From Podospora comata (Eukaryota; Ascomycota; Sordariomycetes; Sordariales; Podosporaceae), in contig CP071494.1 in NCBI GenBank assembly GCA_017354895.1, positions 434,001-498,000 on the forward strand: a stretch of DNA of 64,000 nucleotides. The letters are read 5' to 3'. Positions within the stretch are counted from its first letter, which is position 1; each line of letters opens with the position of its first letter. A program made the translations under genes and the position numbers. Below, one piece after another: positions 13,301-26,347 of the stretch. The notes beneath the pieces were generated by a model, which had not been told where the DNA came from, did no database searches, and saw only the letters and a program-made list of their open reading frames with translations.

Positions 13301-15889
13301 CTACACAGCGACGATATTTTGAGTGGTGCTGGCAGCCAGTTGACACTCATTGACGTGTCTTCCTCCTGTTTCAGGTCGAGTTGGGAAGCAGTGAGAACAA
13401 GGTTCTGCACCCAGTCAAAGGGGGTTGATGGAGAGTAGCGTTCGCTGGTCCCGTTTTGTGAAGATAATCCTTCCATGTCCGTGGAATCAATATGGAAAGG
13501 GCGCTCTCCATCGTGGTTGGCTCCAGCAGCAAGGTCGTGATTCACAAACAGTCTGGGCCTGCTATGGTTGCATTTGGCTCGCCACATTCCCTCCTTCGTC
13601 TATTGGCCCCAACCCCTTCACACCACCTAAATTGTGGCTGGCTTCCACACCAGATTGTCGTCATCGAAGATTCTTCGGGCACAGCAGCCTTGCCAAACCT
13701 TTAGACGCCAAGGGGCATCATGGGCACAGGTTTATTGAAGAAGCTGCACCTAGGGCAGGATCGATCACATTCGCATTACAGTATCTCACAGACCCTGACC
13801 ACGCGTCCTCGTTGTTGATCCAGGGATATTGGTGTGAGCAGATCCAGCGGCTCAATCTCAAAGGCTATCTTGCAGCTTGCGTTAGCTCCAGAAAATCCGA
13901 TCAGTCCGAATCCATAATTCAAGGGTAGTCAGTTATCGTGACTTCTTCGGCCTCGACTCGGCCTATTGACACAGCGAGCTTTGACGATTCACCGTCTTTT
14001 TTCAGTTGGTCACTCATTGCTTTAAGATGCCCTATGACATCACACCCAGATCCAGGGCACGAATGCCCGAGGTCAATGCTGACGGCGTCTACACACTTGC
14101 ATAAGGTAGGTAGGTAACATCGACACGGCTCTTATCAAAAAGCATTGAGAGCCTGCCGCTGTGCGCGCTGCTGCTACCAGCTGTCGACGTTGAGGCCTTT
14201 GATGGGACGACGGGAAAGTATCTTCACGCCCGATCATCTTCGGCACCCTCTCTGCACATCACGGCCATGTAGTCCCTGGCATGCACAGTAGGCCAGGACC
14301 ATGAGATACACAAGAGGAAATATCGTGAGTCGATCCAGATCGTCGGGAGTCCCAGCTGCTGCATGGTTTGTTTGATACTGGGCCGCTTGCGGCACGGGGA
14401 CCGATGCGACTTGTCTCCGGCCGAGAAGCAGGACGAACTACTGCCGGCAAAACGGGACCGGTGGCAGACACACACCACCGGTCATGATATTTGGGTTCAG
14501 AAAGGGAAGTTGATCGACAATGATAGGTCCTGATCTAGGTACCGGAACCTGCGAGATGCTGGAAACCAGCTTGCCGATCCGTGTCGAGTCCAACGAAGAT
14601 GGTGTTGTGAACGAACCTTAAAGGTATGCGTCTACATGACCACACACTTATGTGGTTGCCAAATCACCCCTGACTTCCCCCGCAAACAAGATTTTACTCT
14701 CTCAGTATGCAGCTGCTGAAGGCCAGTAGAGGAAAGGAACTGAGCTTGGTAGCAGTGGCAGCGTTCAGCTACCACAGAGTCCAGGAACCTGGATTGCAAC
14801 CCTCCCCAACACCACAAAAAGGTTCGAAAAAGCGCTTCAATCATGACGACTTGAGCACATAGCGACGGAAATCTCTTTTGTTTCCTGCCCTACCTGAAAC
14901 CGGTGCTATTACTTCGCAATCGCGAACCATCTAAAGAAGGCAACATCATGCGTTTGAGCTCGGGGCTCAGGATTCTTCGCTGGAAGCAGCATGTGGTATT
15001 CCACCACCACCACTTTAGAGGAAAAAGAAACGGTGAAACCGGGGAACCAAAGTCTAATTTACTTAGCATCTTCCCAGGATGAATAATCCTAGATCAGTCG
15101 GCGGCCAGTCTGGTCGTTAAAGATAGCGACAATTCCACAAACGGAGGAGGCATTAAAATACAGCTAACCGTGAAGACCAAATTCTCTTTCTACTACAAAA
15201 ACCTCCAGACCCAGAAAAGAACCCGGAGTTTACCGCCCCTTTACATGCACACCGCGATCGTTTTCTGTCAAATTCCCCTTCTCCCTCAACACCCCAGCCA
15301 ACCAGAAATGTTCCAGACATCCAGCCACCGCCTACCTACCTTACTCACACGTGTAGTGTTACTCTACCAGAGCTGAAACTGCTTTCCCTCTCTCTCCCAA
15401 ACGCAGAATGTCGTCATATTACCACTTCACTTTATTAGCTTAAGCCCGAAACAAGAATCGCAATTCATTCAAGCTTTTTTTTCTCTCCTTCATTCTTCTC
15501 CAGATAATACTACTGGCAGTGTAGTACCATCATCATCAGGTATCATTCATGCCACTTGACAGGTGACCAAATAGTCTGCTGTCATGATACCTTGCCACCA
15601 CTACTCGACCAATAAATTTGACATCTGCAACATGGCATGAGAATGACAGCCTGCCATCCATTGCAGCTTTTTTCGAAAAGAGTTAAAGATCGACAAAAAA
15701 AAAACGTTGAAGGTAACACCCTGCAATGCCACATGATAGCCACGATGGAAACCAACTTCCCTGGTTTTTGATCTTTCTACCCCTGTTGAACTGCATACAG
15801 TGAGCGACGATCACTAAGCCCCCTCATTCAGATGAAGAAAAAATAGAGTGCTGAGTTTTGACACTGTCGATCACAACGGAAGCACGTAT
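7348..15889. other. 8.5-kb gene-poor intergenic region
   Basis: No gene could be supported. All frames are short and overlap in several phases. Around 11.83-12.23 kb two adjacent frames carry coding-like, hydrophobic sequence with G/C-ending codons, which may be the relic of a broken gene (listed separately). The part just after 7347 is T/G-rich and suits the 3' UTR of the CMR1-type gene. I saw no tRNA, rRNA or transposon ends. Confidence 0.5.
11831..12235 (+). pseudogene. Possible frameshifted relic of a membrane-protein gene
   Basis: One frame is open from 11831 to 12235 and has a Leu/Ala-rich, charged stretch around 11990-12085 (for example AAETLGLLRLLMLERSVFE). An adjacent frame, open 12058-12213, carries a hydrophobic segment (LDFIIAITTLVAINHFSRG) built largely from codons ending in C or G. 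Read together with a frameshift near 12070 they would give one continuous helical or membrane-like segment. No splice pair that joins the frames was seen. No family was recognised, and the pattern could be chance. Confidence 0.2.
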
Positions 15890-17900
15890 CCTATAAGTAG
15901 GCTTATCACTTTGTTGCTCTACTAGCTACTTGTACTTTATAACGCTTTATTATTAACACCTTATACATATAAAATAATCTAACTACCTAGTTTTTATCTA
16001 TTTATTTGTTTAGTTGATTTTCTTCTAAATCTAACTTTTATTTAAGTAAGTATTTTAAAAAATCATTTTCACGATTTATAGTACTTTTACAATAAATAAC
16101 GCTACATAGTATTATAGTAGTAATCTACTATAGAATAAACCTTATGGTAACCTATTTTAATAAATAGCTGTTAACGTGTGGGTACTACTAAGTGCCCTAT
16201 TTACTGCCCTACAGATTGGTATTACAGTGAGCAGTACTGCTATAAGCAGTAACGGAATTTTCCAGCTTGGATCCCTCTAGAATGTTCCTTACAAGGGACC
16301 CTTGCCTAGGCTTACAGAGCTACTGTAGCCTAAGGCTTAGTCAACGGATGCTAGAACCTTCCAAAGTAGCTGCAAGCTTACGCAATAAGCTGCTATAATA
16401 GTGCAATCTACAGAGCACTCCTGCTACTAAAGGTCCGATGGATTTCCATAAGGTTCTACCAGACTCACCAAAGCCCACTAACTACTTTAAGTAGTATAGG
16501 GGCTTTCAGGGCCTACAGGACCCACAGTAAGCCTACGAAGGCCTATATATAAACCTCTCTCTTCTTCTGTAGAATAGTTTTCTTTTCTTTTCTTAAGGGC
16601 AAAAGGCAAAGAGTTAAGGCAAAGGCTAAGGCCAAAGGCCAAGACTAAAGGCCAAGACTAAAGGCAATAAAGACAGTTCTTATTTTTTATACCTTACTGT
16701 ATTACAGTGCTTTACCTTTCCTTCAGCACTGCCGTCATATGCTCCCGCTTCCGCTTGCGCACTACTATATCCTACAGCAACTCTATATAGGTTCTATATT
16801 ATAGGCCTATCATGGCATACCAGCTAACAGTAGTATTAAAGGTATTACTTTTAGACTTTATTAGATATATTACGTTTTTACTTAACTTGTGAAAACGTAT
16901 AATATAAAAATTAAACATATTCTTAATCTTAAAAATTAAGTTCTATATATAGGCTTAATGGCCTTGTAATAGTAGCGCGCTCTAGTGCTTACGATGCAGC
17001 AGAAACTTGCGACACAGTATCTGTAGCTTACTTCTAGATGTGCATAGGCTCCAGCGCTAGCCTTTTGAAATACCTCTGTAGTAGAGTTTGCACTCGTTCT
17101 CTACCATATACTTCCTAGGGGCTTTATAGGGCTTTGCAACCCCCCAACACGCAGATGTGTTAAAGTTTGACTTAGAAGTTAAATATTTAGCTGCGTTTTT
17201 CCAAAAATGTGCTCAGGCCCATACAAAACAAAGCAAAATCAGTCACTGGCCTACTGTAAATTCAGGTAGTTATGGGCTCACAAAGCTACTATTTCTACAG
17301 GGCACTTATAGAGCTTTTAGTAGCCTAAATCCAAAATTTAGGCTATTTTAGACCACCGCAGCCTCTGATGCAGGGCTTCGAAGTTGACTTTGTACTAAGT
17401 GGATCTTCGAGGGTGCCGGGTGAGTATGTTGAGGCCGTCTTTGCCGTATCCATCAGTTCTTTCAGCACTAAATGCCTTGTAGTATTACAGCATTAACCTA
17501 CTGTAAAATAGGCCTTACAGGAACACATTTTTAACAGTTAAAATTCATTCTAATAAGCTAATAAAAGCTATCAATAAAAAAAGTAGTAAAAACTATATTT
17601 TTAAAGCTAAAGTAAAAGTATTAAAAAATAGATAATATAACTAATTAAAAAATATTAAGACAAATTTTAATAGTAAATTTATTATTATTATTAATATTAT
17701 CAAAGTAAAAACTCAACTTAATCCAGATTCTGTTAGCTCATAGAAATATATATATCTTTAGCTTTTAATAGTATTAACAAGCTTTACTTAATTTAATATA
17801 AAAAAGTAGATATCTATAATACAAGTATATAAGTATTATTAGTCTTACACGAAAATATAGATCTCACCTATGCGTGAATGACTGGTAGCGCAATACCCCA
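15890..17900. repeat. A/T-rich, CpG-poor island resembling a RIP-mutated repeat
   Basis: Base composition changes sharply near 15,890 and returns to normal near 17,900. The DNA inside is rich in TA dinucleotides, has few CpG, and in places (about 15,950-16,170 and 17,520-17,870) is almost only A and T. The middle part (about 16,240-16,560) is less A/T-rich but still CpG-poor. No long reading frame survives. These are the marks of repeat-induced point mutation in ascomycetes, so this is probably a dead transposable element. I could not identify the element class or terminal repeats. Confidence 0.6.
16634..16667 (+). repeat. Short tandem repeat, 13-bp unit, in the A/T-rich island
   Basis: The unit AAAGGCCAAGACT occurs twice head to tail (16634-16646 and 16647-16659), followed by a partial copy. 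Degenerate AAGGC-type units flank it from about 16,597 onward. Confidence 0.75.
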
Positions 17901-20900
17901 GTAGATTCACTTATTTCCTAACTAACCAATATAACAAACCCTGCAAAGGTAACTTTCTTAGCTTGGTATTCTACACTTTACTCTATTTTCGAACCTCAGA
18001 CCGTTCCTCAGCGACCAAAAGAGATACCACCTCGTCGTCATGATTTCCCCTCCTTCCCTATCAATCATGATTCACGAACAGGCCACCAGCTCCCACTAGT
18101 CGACGGAAACTCACATACCCTCCCCGGAGGAACTTCCCCGGCAGCAGTAGCCAGCAGCGGGTCGCTACCACCCTGTCCTATCCGATTATTGCTCACCGGT
18201 CAATCAAGTCAACTCCCTTGCGATCGACACTAGATCTGATCTGGTCAAGTGTTGTTCGGCCTTTCCACCCTTCCCACCCAAGCTTTCCCGAAGATGGAGA
18301 TTCGTGAGAAATCCCATGTTCCAAAGATCGGATTCCTGAGCGCGCGCGGCACGGGAGGGAGGTTCTAGACCTACAGCCAAGTATGGTAGAGAAGTGAGAC
18401 AAACCTCAATATGGCCCGGTCATAATGAATTCATAGATTGGGAAAGGTGGACAAGTGTGCAAGACCACAGCCAAAAGCTGTTCTACCCTTCACACACGGA
18501 CACACAAAAGGGGAAGTGCGGTTCGATAAGCGAACCATGCAATATGGGAGGAAACAACAAAAAATACCACCTTAACCCGCTCTTCCCGCGCGCTTTGGTA
18601 GCCTCCGGGCCTTCGGATCCAAACCAGATGGAGAGCTTGGATGCTTGATGCGCTGGCCAAATCCACGGCTTGGTTATTTGCTCAAACTCGCCTGCTTACT
18701 CATCCATCCGGTCACTGAACAAGAGGTTGGGAAGCTTGACTCTGGGCTGACCCCTCATTACCACACACTCGTGTGAATGAGCTGGGCTTCTCGGGGCTGT
18801 CTGCCCCTCACTTTGCCAAGTTCAGGTCGTCACCATTCCTCAAGCCTCCCAAACCCCAAAGAACTGTCACGATGAAGATCATTTCCTCCTTGTCAACCCC
18901 GTCTCATGCAAGCCAGAGCACAGAGTGGTGGAGTGAGTGAACCACATCGAAAACCATCCGCCTCCCAAACAGGCCAAGTCAAGGTCGTACGATGGAAAAG
19001 ACACGAGCATTCCATGCCTATCCGCCCAGTTCATCAGACAACATCGATAATTGGGATAGAGAGAAGGTTGGAAAACATTCACCGACTGACTAAATGGCCA
19101 TGCTCCCCTTGGCTTTCTTTGCCTTAGTTCCCGGAGGCGGATAGATGCCGAAGCTAAACTCGCCAGTCAATAAAATCTCCTATAGGTCAGTTCAGACACG
19201 AGGCTGTGCGTCAACTGGAGAGGTGTGTGCGGTCAAGTAATAGTCCATATGACTTCCCTGGCTCTGAGACATGGCTTGCATTCGTATGGGGCAGACAGGC
19301 TGGGCATTGTCTCGAGTTTGAGTTCAGCCATACCTACGTAGAAAGTACCATGGTCTCTCCATCATGGATCAAGACAAGATCCAAGGAGACTCGAGATACG
19401 ATAGCTGCATTCGGTCCTTTCAACGTGCAAGGTAGGACAACTACTGCAATTGCTGTATGAGCCTCGGTTGTGGTTGGTTCTAAAAAAGAATTGCCTTACT
19501 GCAGCTGCAGTGGTCTGATATTCCGACATCATGGTTTGGGGCTGCTCCCAATGTTTCCGTATCATGATGTCTTGAAAACCACTCCAAGCAAGTGACGAGA
19601 CCCTTTCTTGCTCTTGACCGGCTGCACATACAAGCATACACTTCGGTCCCGAGAAGCCTTCCCTGGAAGAAAAGCGCCACCAGACACTCCAAAAGGATTC
19701 GAAACGGCGGATACGTGGGTGGGGTCTTTGGCCCTGGTGAAAGCTGAACCTATCAACGACATCCAGACCTGGATAGAACCTCTGTGCTTCACGCGGCTGT
19801 TTGCCCGAAGGCGTCAGTCTCCCAAAAAAGACAGGCGAGTGTGTGTGAAGCAGCAGCATCGGCTTTCCTACCGAACCGGGCGCAGTGCAGATGCATCGAA
19901 AAGGGTCGAGATCGACAGATTCCAGCAAGAAGAGGGCTGCATGATAGCCTACCGACGCGGCTGAGAGATACAGATCAGGGTTCTTGCCCTCGCATACCGT
20001 CCAACAGTCTCAAAGAGAGGCATGCCCACGATACTCGGGACCGGCCAAATGTGTACGTGTGTGTGTGTGTTCTTGGTTGGCTGTTAGGTATGTAGTGTAC
20101 TGCGTCTGTTCCAACTCTGTCCATAATCCGGGTCGTGATGACATATACGTGCGATGCGATACGCCTGTTGCTGGCAGCGATAGGTCTTGGTGAGTGTGCT
20201 ACAGCATCTCTTGTCTATCTGTCAATCAGCTCTAGGTTTCCCTTCTCATTTGCCTCCACAAAACCCTGCATATCAGGCAAGGTCATCAACACACCGGATG
20301 AGGTCTGTTTGCTGGCCTGGAACCCGGCAATCGAAGAGGAATGTCCCAAACAGGGCTGGGTTGCGAGAAAGGTGGAGTTGCTTCATACGTCTCAACGCGA
20401 CACCTGATCCAAGGCCTTGAGTCACTTTGGTGATAATGTCGAGACGAATGGCCAGCGATGGTGGCTTTGTGCTACATAATTCGAAAAGAGGCAGTTAAGG
20501 AAGCGGCCCGCCCGCCACCCGAGAAGCTAAGCCGCTCCGCACTGAAGAGTGTGAGTGATAGCGTGATGACATTGACCAAGTCATGTTAGCATACGGGGAG
20601 TGGGTCAGTCCAACCCTGTCCGCATCGTTTGAGCGCAACCACGGCATATGGCGTCTTGAAAGATAGCTAACTCTTCATGATCAGTGGTAATGGGTGCGGG
20701 GTTGTGAGCGTGTAGTGAATTCGAGGAATCCAGCCACAAGTTGGACAGGCCGATGTGACAAGTGGTGAAAAACGTGGCTTCGAAGCCATGGTGGAATGTT
20801 GGAATGGCGGAAAGGCCACCCGGCGCAAGTAGCCGAGCCATGAGCAGATCTGAACTCGCTGGGGCATCCGTTAGCGTAATTTAATTGATAGAAGAGCGCA

Positions 20901-23424
20901 GAGGCGGAACTGTAACGCGGGCCGTTAACAATAGAATGCGTGTTCGGAACCACGGGGTTACACCAGGATGCGTAAAGGGCTACCTTGAGGTGGCCTTCTC
21001 GTGCCGCAGGAGTAGTGTGGTTGGGGTGGTTAAGGTGGTCCATGCACAACCCCAAGGTGATGTCGGCAACGAAAACGGTGATGGCCGGCTGGTGAACGGA
21101 CCGCGTTGCGACCCGTCCGCGGGAGGTTGAGAATGCCTTGGTGAAGAGGGCGATGCTCGCTAGGGAGTTGATGAATTCCCGAGGCAGGGAACTTTCCCCC
21201 GCGTGTTGTTGTCTCCCGTGTGCACACTCTAATAATTAACTTCTGTGGCCGATTCCCATTGCCCGGGAAGACGGATGGGATGGGGATGGTTTCCTAGAAT
21301 AGAACATCAGTCGTCTTTAATTGCCTGCTCCTGCGCAGGCCGAGTCTCGTGCGAGAGATGTAAGTCAGTTATTGCTTGTGGGGGCGGGCGGAAGAAGCGG
21401 ATTGCTTAACCCATCCTTTTAAGCGGGGGACGGCAGGGAGAGATGAGGGACTGCTCTTTTGCCTAGAAAACAGACAGCTTTTGTTGCTTGAAGTCAAGGA
21501 AAATAGTGTGCGGGACAAGGCGGGTTGGACCCAGGCACAGTGGGGGTCTGGATCAAGTGGGTGAGGGGACCCTGGCCCACCTGGACCGTGCGTTGCCCTG
21601 AGCAATTCTATTGGCCAGAAGGCATGTACGAGTTCCTAATCGGGAAGGCAGAGCTGCAGGGTATCCCAGCCTAGGTCTGAAGGGGCATCGGCCCTGCCCT
21701 GGCACCAACTTCCAGTGGTGAGTCCTGTTTCCGTTTCAGTGCTGGAGCGGGAAGCGTTGAACCATCGACAAAGCGTTGATCTCCAGGGCAAGGTGCTAAG
21801 CTATCTTGGAATTTGCAGAGTGTTTTCTTGGTATTCTCTCAGTAGTGCACATCATTCTTGACAGTGGCGATCAACTATGTGAAGAGGGCGGGGAAGCCGT
21901 TTTATCTCCAGCGCTGTGGTGGTAACTCCGGAAGCTTAGGTAGGAGGGAACAAATTGAATATGCGAATAAATCTCGACAAGCAGTAAGCTAGCCTCCCAA
22001 GAAAACGACTCTGATACACAGCTGCATCTTTTAACCGTTGCTGCCTCGGGTCATATCATCATCAATCCACAGTCTCGACGGCCATTGCAACCCGTGGGTT
22101 CCTCGTTTATGTTGGTTTCATACGGCATGATGAGTGTTGTGAGCTCTGGGTTCGTGGGGTGGAATTCTCATGTCAAGGTCTTGGCAAGGGATTTATCACT
22201 GCACCCCGGTTGATATGGTCTTTATTATGCAGTCGATCATATATTCGTACCCAACCTGGGCTACTTTATTTAGACCTCGCCGTTTCTTTCATCTGCCATT
22301 CTGGAATTACTAGCACATTTGTGGCTTCTGGGATGTGAATGAGCCTAAACTCTTCAAAATCGTCTGTCATAATCTGTGGGCAGCGAAAAGAAAAGGGCGA
22401 AAGTTATATCATTTAAATCTTGTGCCCAGCCAGTGTTAGGCAATACATCACTGGTAAGCTCGGGCTTGCCACCCACTCCCCAGTGGATGCTCTCCCTTCT
22501 TGGCTGTGAAATGGTGACATTCGTGATACCGCTTCGTTCCAGTCCCGGGCCCATCTGCTGGCTCTGTGCTGAACTCACTCTGTATCGTATCCAAGAAACT
22601 TCCAGCTGAATCATCGTCCCGGAGAACCCCACCCAAAACGACCAACCAAGCAACTGGGACACAGTGTGCAGTGAAATGGCTCGAGAGGTTGTACCACCAG
22701 GATTCTTGGCATTCTGTCTTTACTCTTTTTGATTCTCTTTCTAAATGTTGCGTAGCTAGGATACAGTACAGGAGGGCCGGCAAAACAAAACGCTAAAACA
22801 CCAAATCAAGCCAACCCTCTAACTGTGTTGATACCAAAACAAATATCCAGATCAAATGTTCCCAAGTCATGTGGCATTACAGCCAAGGAACAGTCGAAGA
22901 CACCGCCACCCATCGTGTAGACTCGAAACCTGAAAGCATCCGTTAGGCATATTAGCCAAGACCTGTTCCAACTCTTTTGTTGGGCCTCAACGGTCAACCG
23001 TGAGGACAGGCCCATTTCTCCCAGAATAACGACAACTCCCAAACACCAGACGCATTGAAAATCCCCCCACAAACGCCTTGATTTCGCCAAATGCACCCAA
23101 ACCGGGCCATATACGACTGGGGACTGTGAGCGAGACAGTCACCTCATCCTCTCCTGATGTAGGCCGACTAAGGGACCTCCCACCAATCAACGACAGAAAA
23201 AGAAAATAGACAATAACGATTATCTCTCTGAGCTGGTCATCAACGGTCATCAAATCCCCGCCGCTGCGGTAGCGACCCGATCGGAAAAAGGAAACGACAA
23301 GAGCGAGAAGAAATTGAGACCGAGGAAGAAAAAGTCCTTCGGAACTCCGGAATACAGTTGGTGTTTGATGGGAGAGGGGAGCTGCAGATGCAATGGACCG
23401 TTGTCGTTGCATCGGGGCGGACGG
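17901..23424. other. 5.5-kb gene-poor intergenic region
   Basis: Composition returns to about half G+C after the A/T-rich island. Only short, overlapping frames occur, none with a recognisable domain. A (GT)7 run lies at 20057-20070. The last ~600 bases lie downstream of the AflR-family gene on the minus strand and probably include its 3' UTR. No RNA gene was recognised. Confidence 0.5.
20057..20070. repeat. GT dinucleotide microsatellite
   Basis: Seven consecutive GT units, preceded by an imperfect GTGTAC. Confidence 0.85.
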
Positions 23425-24666
23425 CTATGTGTAGGCAATGTCGCCTTTCCTGTGGTGTATGACTTCGAGGGTGGACCCGAGGCTGTGCCCGAGGTATCCA
23501 ATCATGGCCCGGCTGACTTCGGGGTCTTCAGATAGATCTGCACAGACCTCACGAAACTGAGCATACACCTCTTCCAGCTTTCGTAGCTCACGCGCCAGGA
23601 TCTCCAGCTCGAGCCATCTTCCCTCTTCCCCCATAAGCGTGTATCCGCCCAGGCTAACTCCCAGCGCATTTGGTGACGTCGCCGCTGGGATACTGCCGTT
23701 CTCAAAATAGGTGTGGGATGCGTTCTTATAGAAGGAGGTGATCTTGCCAATGACGGTCGCGAGCAGCATCGCTGCCGTGTGTGTTCCTGACCTGCTCATG
23801 CATCGTGGGCAACTGAGCATCGAGGCACATCCCTCCACTGCTTTGCGGTTCAAGGACAGCACGAGGTCGAAGGGTGGCGCTCCAGGGCTGGAGGCATTGT
23901 GAAGTGCTTGTAACGACTGCAAACAAGCGGTAAAGCATGTGCAGGAGCCCCCAGAGCTTGCCGAGCTCGACGAGGACTTTGTCCTTGGTGTTGACCTCAG
24001 CTGGGGCGTCGCGGTAGGGCTGGGGAAATAGGTAGCTGACATGCTTCCAGGCGTCGGAATCTGTGTTTGGCCGTATGTGTACATGTCTGCGGCAGTTGGA
24101 TCGGTCCAAGGCGGCATGGCTGCCGACATGGCAAAGTCGTACGAATGGGAGCGCCCGTGGTTGAGCTGGGCTGCCATGGCTGGGGAGTCAACAAACTGGG
24201 AAGACATGTCGTTGGGTGGGGTCCAAGGCATGCCTGTCGAGTAGATGTCGGTGGCCATTGTCGGATCCACGTGGGTGGTCGAACCTGTTTCCATACCCAG
24301 CATAGCCAACCCAGACATGGAATGCGTTCGGCTCATGCTTCCATCCACGCTGGTGGGAGGTGTGTGCCATCCAGTTTCCAGCTTGTATAGTGGGTGCGCT
24401 GTCTGGTGGACCGAGTACAGCATGCCCTTGTCGTCAGATACTGGCGAGGTCATTCCCGTCATATCAGTGGGCGTTGTCGACTGTATGTTGGAGCTGCCGT
24501 CGGATTTTGGTTTCCCTGCCCTGCTAGATGGGGAGTACCGGCATTCGATCCCACAAGCTAGACAGCGAGAACATATTGGCCTTGCCTTGGAGCACTTGAC
24601 CTTGGCATGAAAGCAGCCATCACATGAGGCGCGTAGACGAGGTTGACGGGGCTTTGAGGAAGCCAT
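23425..24666 (-). CDS. AflR-family Zn2Cys6 transcription factor
   Basis: Predicted nuclear regulator of 413 residues in a single exon, starting MASSKPRQPR at 24666. A Zn2Cys6 binuclear cluster lies at Cys15, 18, 25, 32, 35 and 42 (C-x2-C-x6-C-x6-C-x2-C-x6-C). It is followed by a low-complexity Ser/Thr/Met-rich linker. From about residue 242 to 320 there is an AflR-type domain: a Cys-x-Cys start, the segment PPFDLVLSLNRKAVEGC, and a CPRC motif. AflR-family factors commonly sit beside non-reducing PKS genes. In Pestalotiopsis fici, as I recall, an AflR-type and a CMR1-type factor (PfmaF and PfmaH) both accompany the melanin PKS, which matches the set seen here. It is transcribed in the same direction as the PKS, with its start about 10.5 kb beyond the PKS stop. 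Regulation of the PKS is inferred. A short 3' intron cannot be excluded. Confidence 0.85.
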   Translation of the reverse strand: MASSKPRQPRLRASCDGCFHAKVKCSKARPICSRCLACGIECRYSPSSRAGKPKSDGSSNIQSTTPTDMTGMTSPVSDDKGMLYSVHQTAHPLYKLETGWHTPPTSVDGSMSRTHSMSGLAMLGMETGSTTHVDPTMATDIYSTGMPWTPPNDMSSQFVDSPAMAAQLNHGRSHSYDFAMSAAMPPWTDPTAADMYTYGQTQIPTPGSMSATYFPSPTATPQLRSTPRTKSSSSSASSGGSCTCFTACLQSLQALHNASSPGAPPFDLVLSLNRKAVEGCASMLSCPRCMSRSGTHTAAMLLATVIGKITSFYKNASHTYFENGSIPAATSPNALGVSLGGYTLMGEEGRWLELEILARELRKLEEVYAQFREVCADLSEDPEVSRAMIGYLGHSLGSTLEVIHHRKGDIAYT

Positions 24667-26325
24667 GTTGAAAAGGGTGATGTGTTGTAAGATTGCAGTG
24701 AGATGGAGTATAAACAGCTGAAAGTGTGTTGCGAAGTAGAGGCGAGGTGACAGTCGGAGGGGTCAGGGTGATAATAAGACGAGTTTGAAGAACAAGGGGT
24801 GTGTGAAGGGTGCGAGGGAGGTGGGGAGAGAGTATAATATAACGTTTGGCGGCTCGAGGAGGCTGCAGGAAGAACTACGTAAGGTGTTATGGGGGCAGTA
24901 ACTCGGAATGATAAGGCGGGCGGAAGAGTTGATCAGGTCTTGAGAGCCCACGAGGAGGAGACGTAAGATGCCACAGCCATTACCCAAGCCCTTTTCGGAC
25001 GGATCCAGCAGCGGGAGTGAGCGGTAAGCTGACCTTGGACGGAGCAAACGCGTTTGAGAGGGGGAGACAATTAAGTTTAGAGAAGCGAGGGCAGGAGGAC
25101 CAAGTAGCTTGACGCTTAAAAAGAAAATGCCCAGGGGCTCGAGGAGGCCCGGTTAAAAGAAAAGAAGCCGTCCACCGCGCTAATGCCCGGACGATATTTT
25201 AGAGACACGACCCACTTGAGCGACAAGTTGTGTGAGACCTGCTCGGTGGAATATCTGTGGTAGGGCAGCATTCTTTTCTCTTGGTGATTGACAAGGAGGC
25301 GGGAAGGAGAAAGGGTCCCTGAAGTCATGGGACAGGGACAGGCAGGCCATACTCGTTGCTACATGACTGAACCGTTCTCATACAGGGCACGCGCCAGTGG
25401 CGCTGGTGAACGGCCAGGTTAGCATGGACAGAATCATATGAGGCCCTCAAGCTCTCTGGCTTTCGTCTCATTCGAAGCCATGGGGCCACCAAACACGGAA
25501 TATGGACGACCTGCGCGATCTGATGGTTGTGCCGGTGTATAGATCCGACAACTGGACATCGTGAGCTGGATGCCGTCCTTGATGCAAAATGAGATGAAGA
25601 AAGACGGCACAACTCGCTCGGGACGGAACCTTGCAAGACAGGCCCCTCTTCTGTTCCCAGCTCCAAGCAACAACGGATACTAACAAACAGGAGAGGCGCA
25701 AGAGGCTTGCCGGGGTGAAGGAGCTTGTGTGGGAGAGATGTGAAGCTGGGTGTATGACGCAGTGGCCACTCGAGTGCTGAGGAACTACCTACCTGGTCCC
25801 ACACCCTCTTCTTCCCGCGGCTTGAGCCTCGCATATTCGATATGCAAGCGTGTGAATGCATAAGCGGGGTGTGGGTGGGGGCAATGTCAACACGGTGAGC
25901 TTGCTGGGTGTCGTACCTTGTATCTGCGTCCAGCCAAGGCCTGGAGTCGAGGGAGGTAGCGAAAAAGACCAGACGGGACTGGGGCATAGTCGAGGTTGAC
26001 CTTGTGGGCATGCTCCGAAGTTGCACTGGGCTTGCTGGAGTGCCACGGAAAATACGATGCAGGTAGCATGCATCCTGCAAATAGAGCGCGCACCTGCAAG
26101 GCAGGCAGACAGTTACAGGGTCTCGAGCTCATGGTAGCGCGAAAGGAAAAGTAAATCTCGTCTTCTTCTCCTCCTCCCCTGATTCCCAGGGACCAGCACG
26201 CAATCGGCAGCTGAGCTATTGGCAGTTGGTCGACGTTTGACTGTTAAGCCAACAGGTTAACGGCGCTATTCTAGAAAACGGCTGTTAGTGTGGTTCCAGG
26301 AACGACAAAGGATGCTCGACAATGG

Positions 26326-26347
26326 GGTGGTAGTGGTGGTGGTGGTG
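26326..26347. repeat. GGT trinucleotide microsatellite
   Basis: A near-perfect run of GGT units with one interruption (TAG). It lies in non-coding sequence. Confidence 0.8.

Noticed and set aside
17157-17351. 64-codon frame inside the A/T-rich island
   Set aside because: Surrounding DNA looks RIP-mutated and the frame is short with no recognised similarity.
25325-26080. 251-codon open frame on the minus strand
   Set aside because: No domain, Ser/Arg/His-rich random-looking composition, overlapped by other frames; likely chance.
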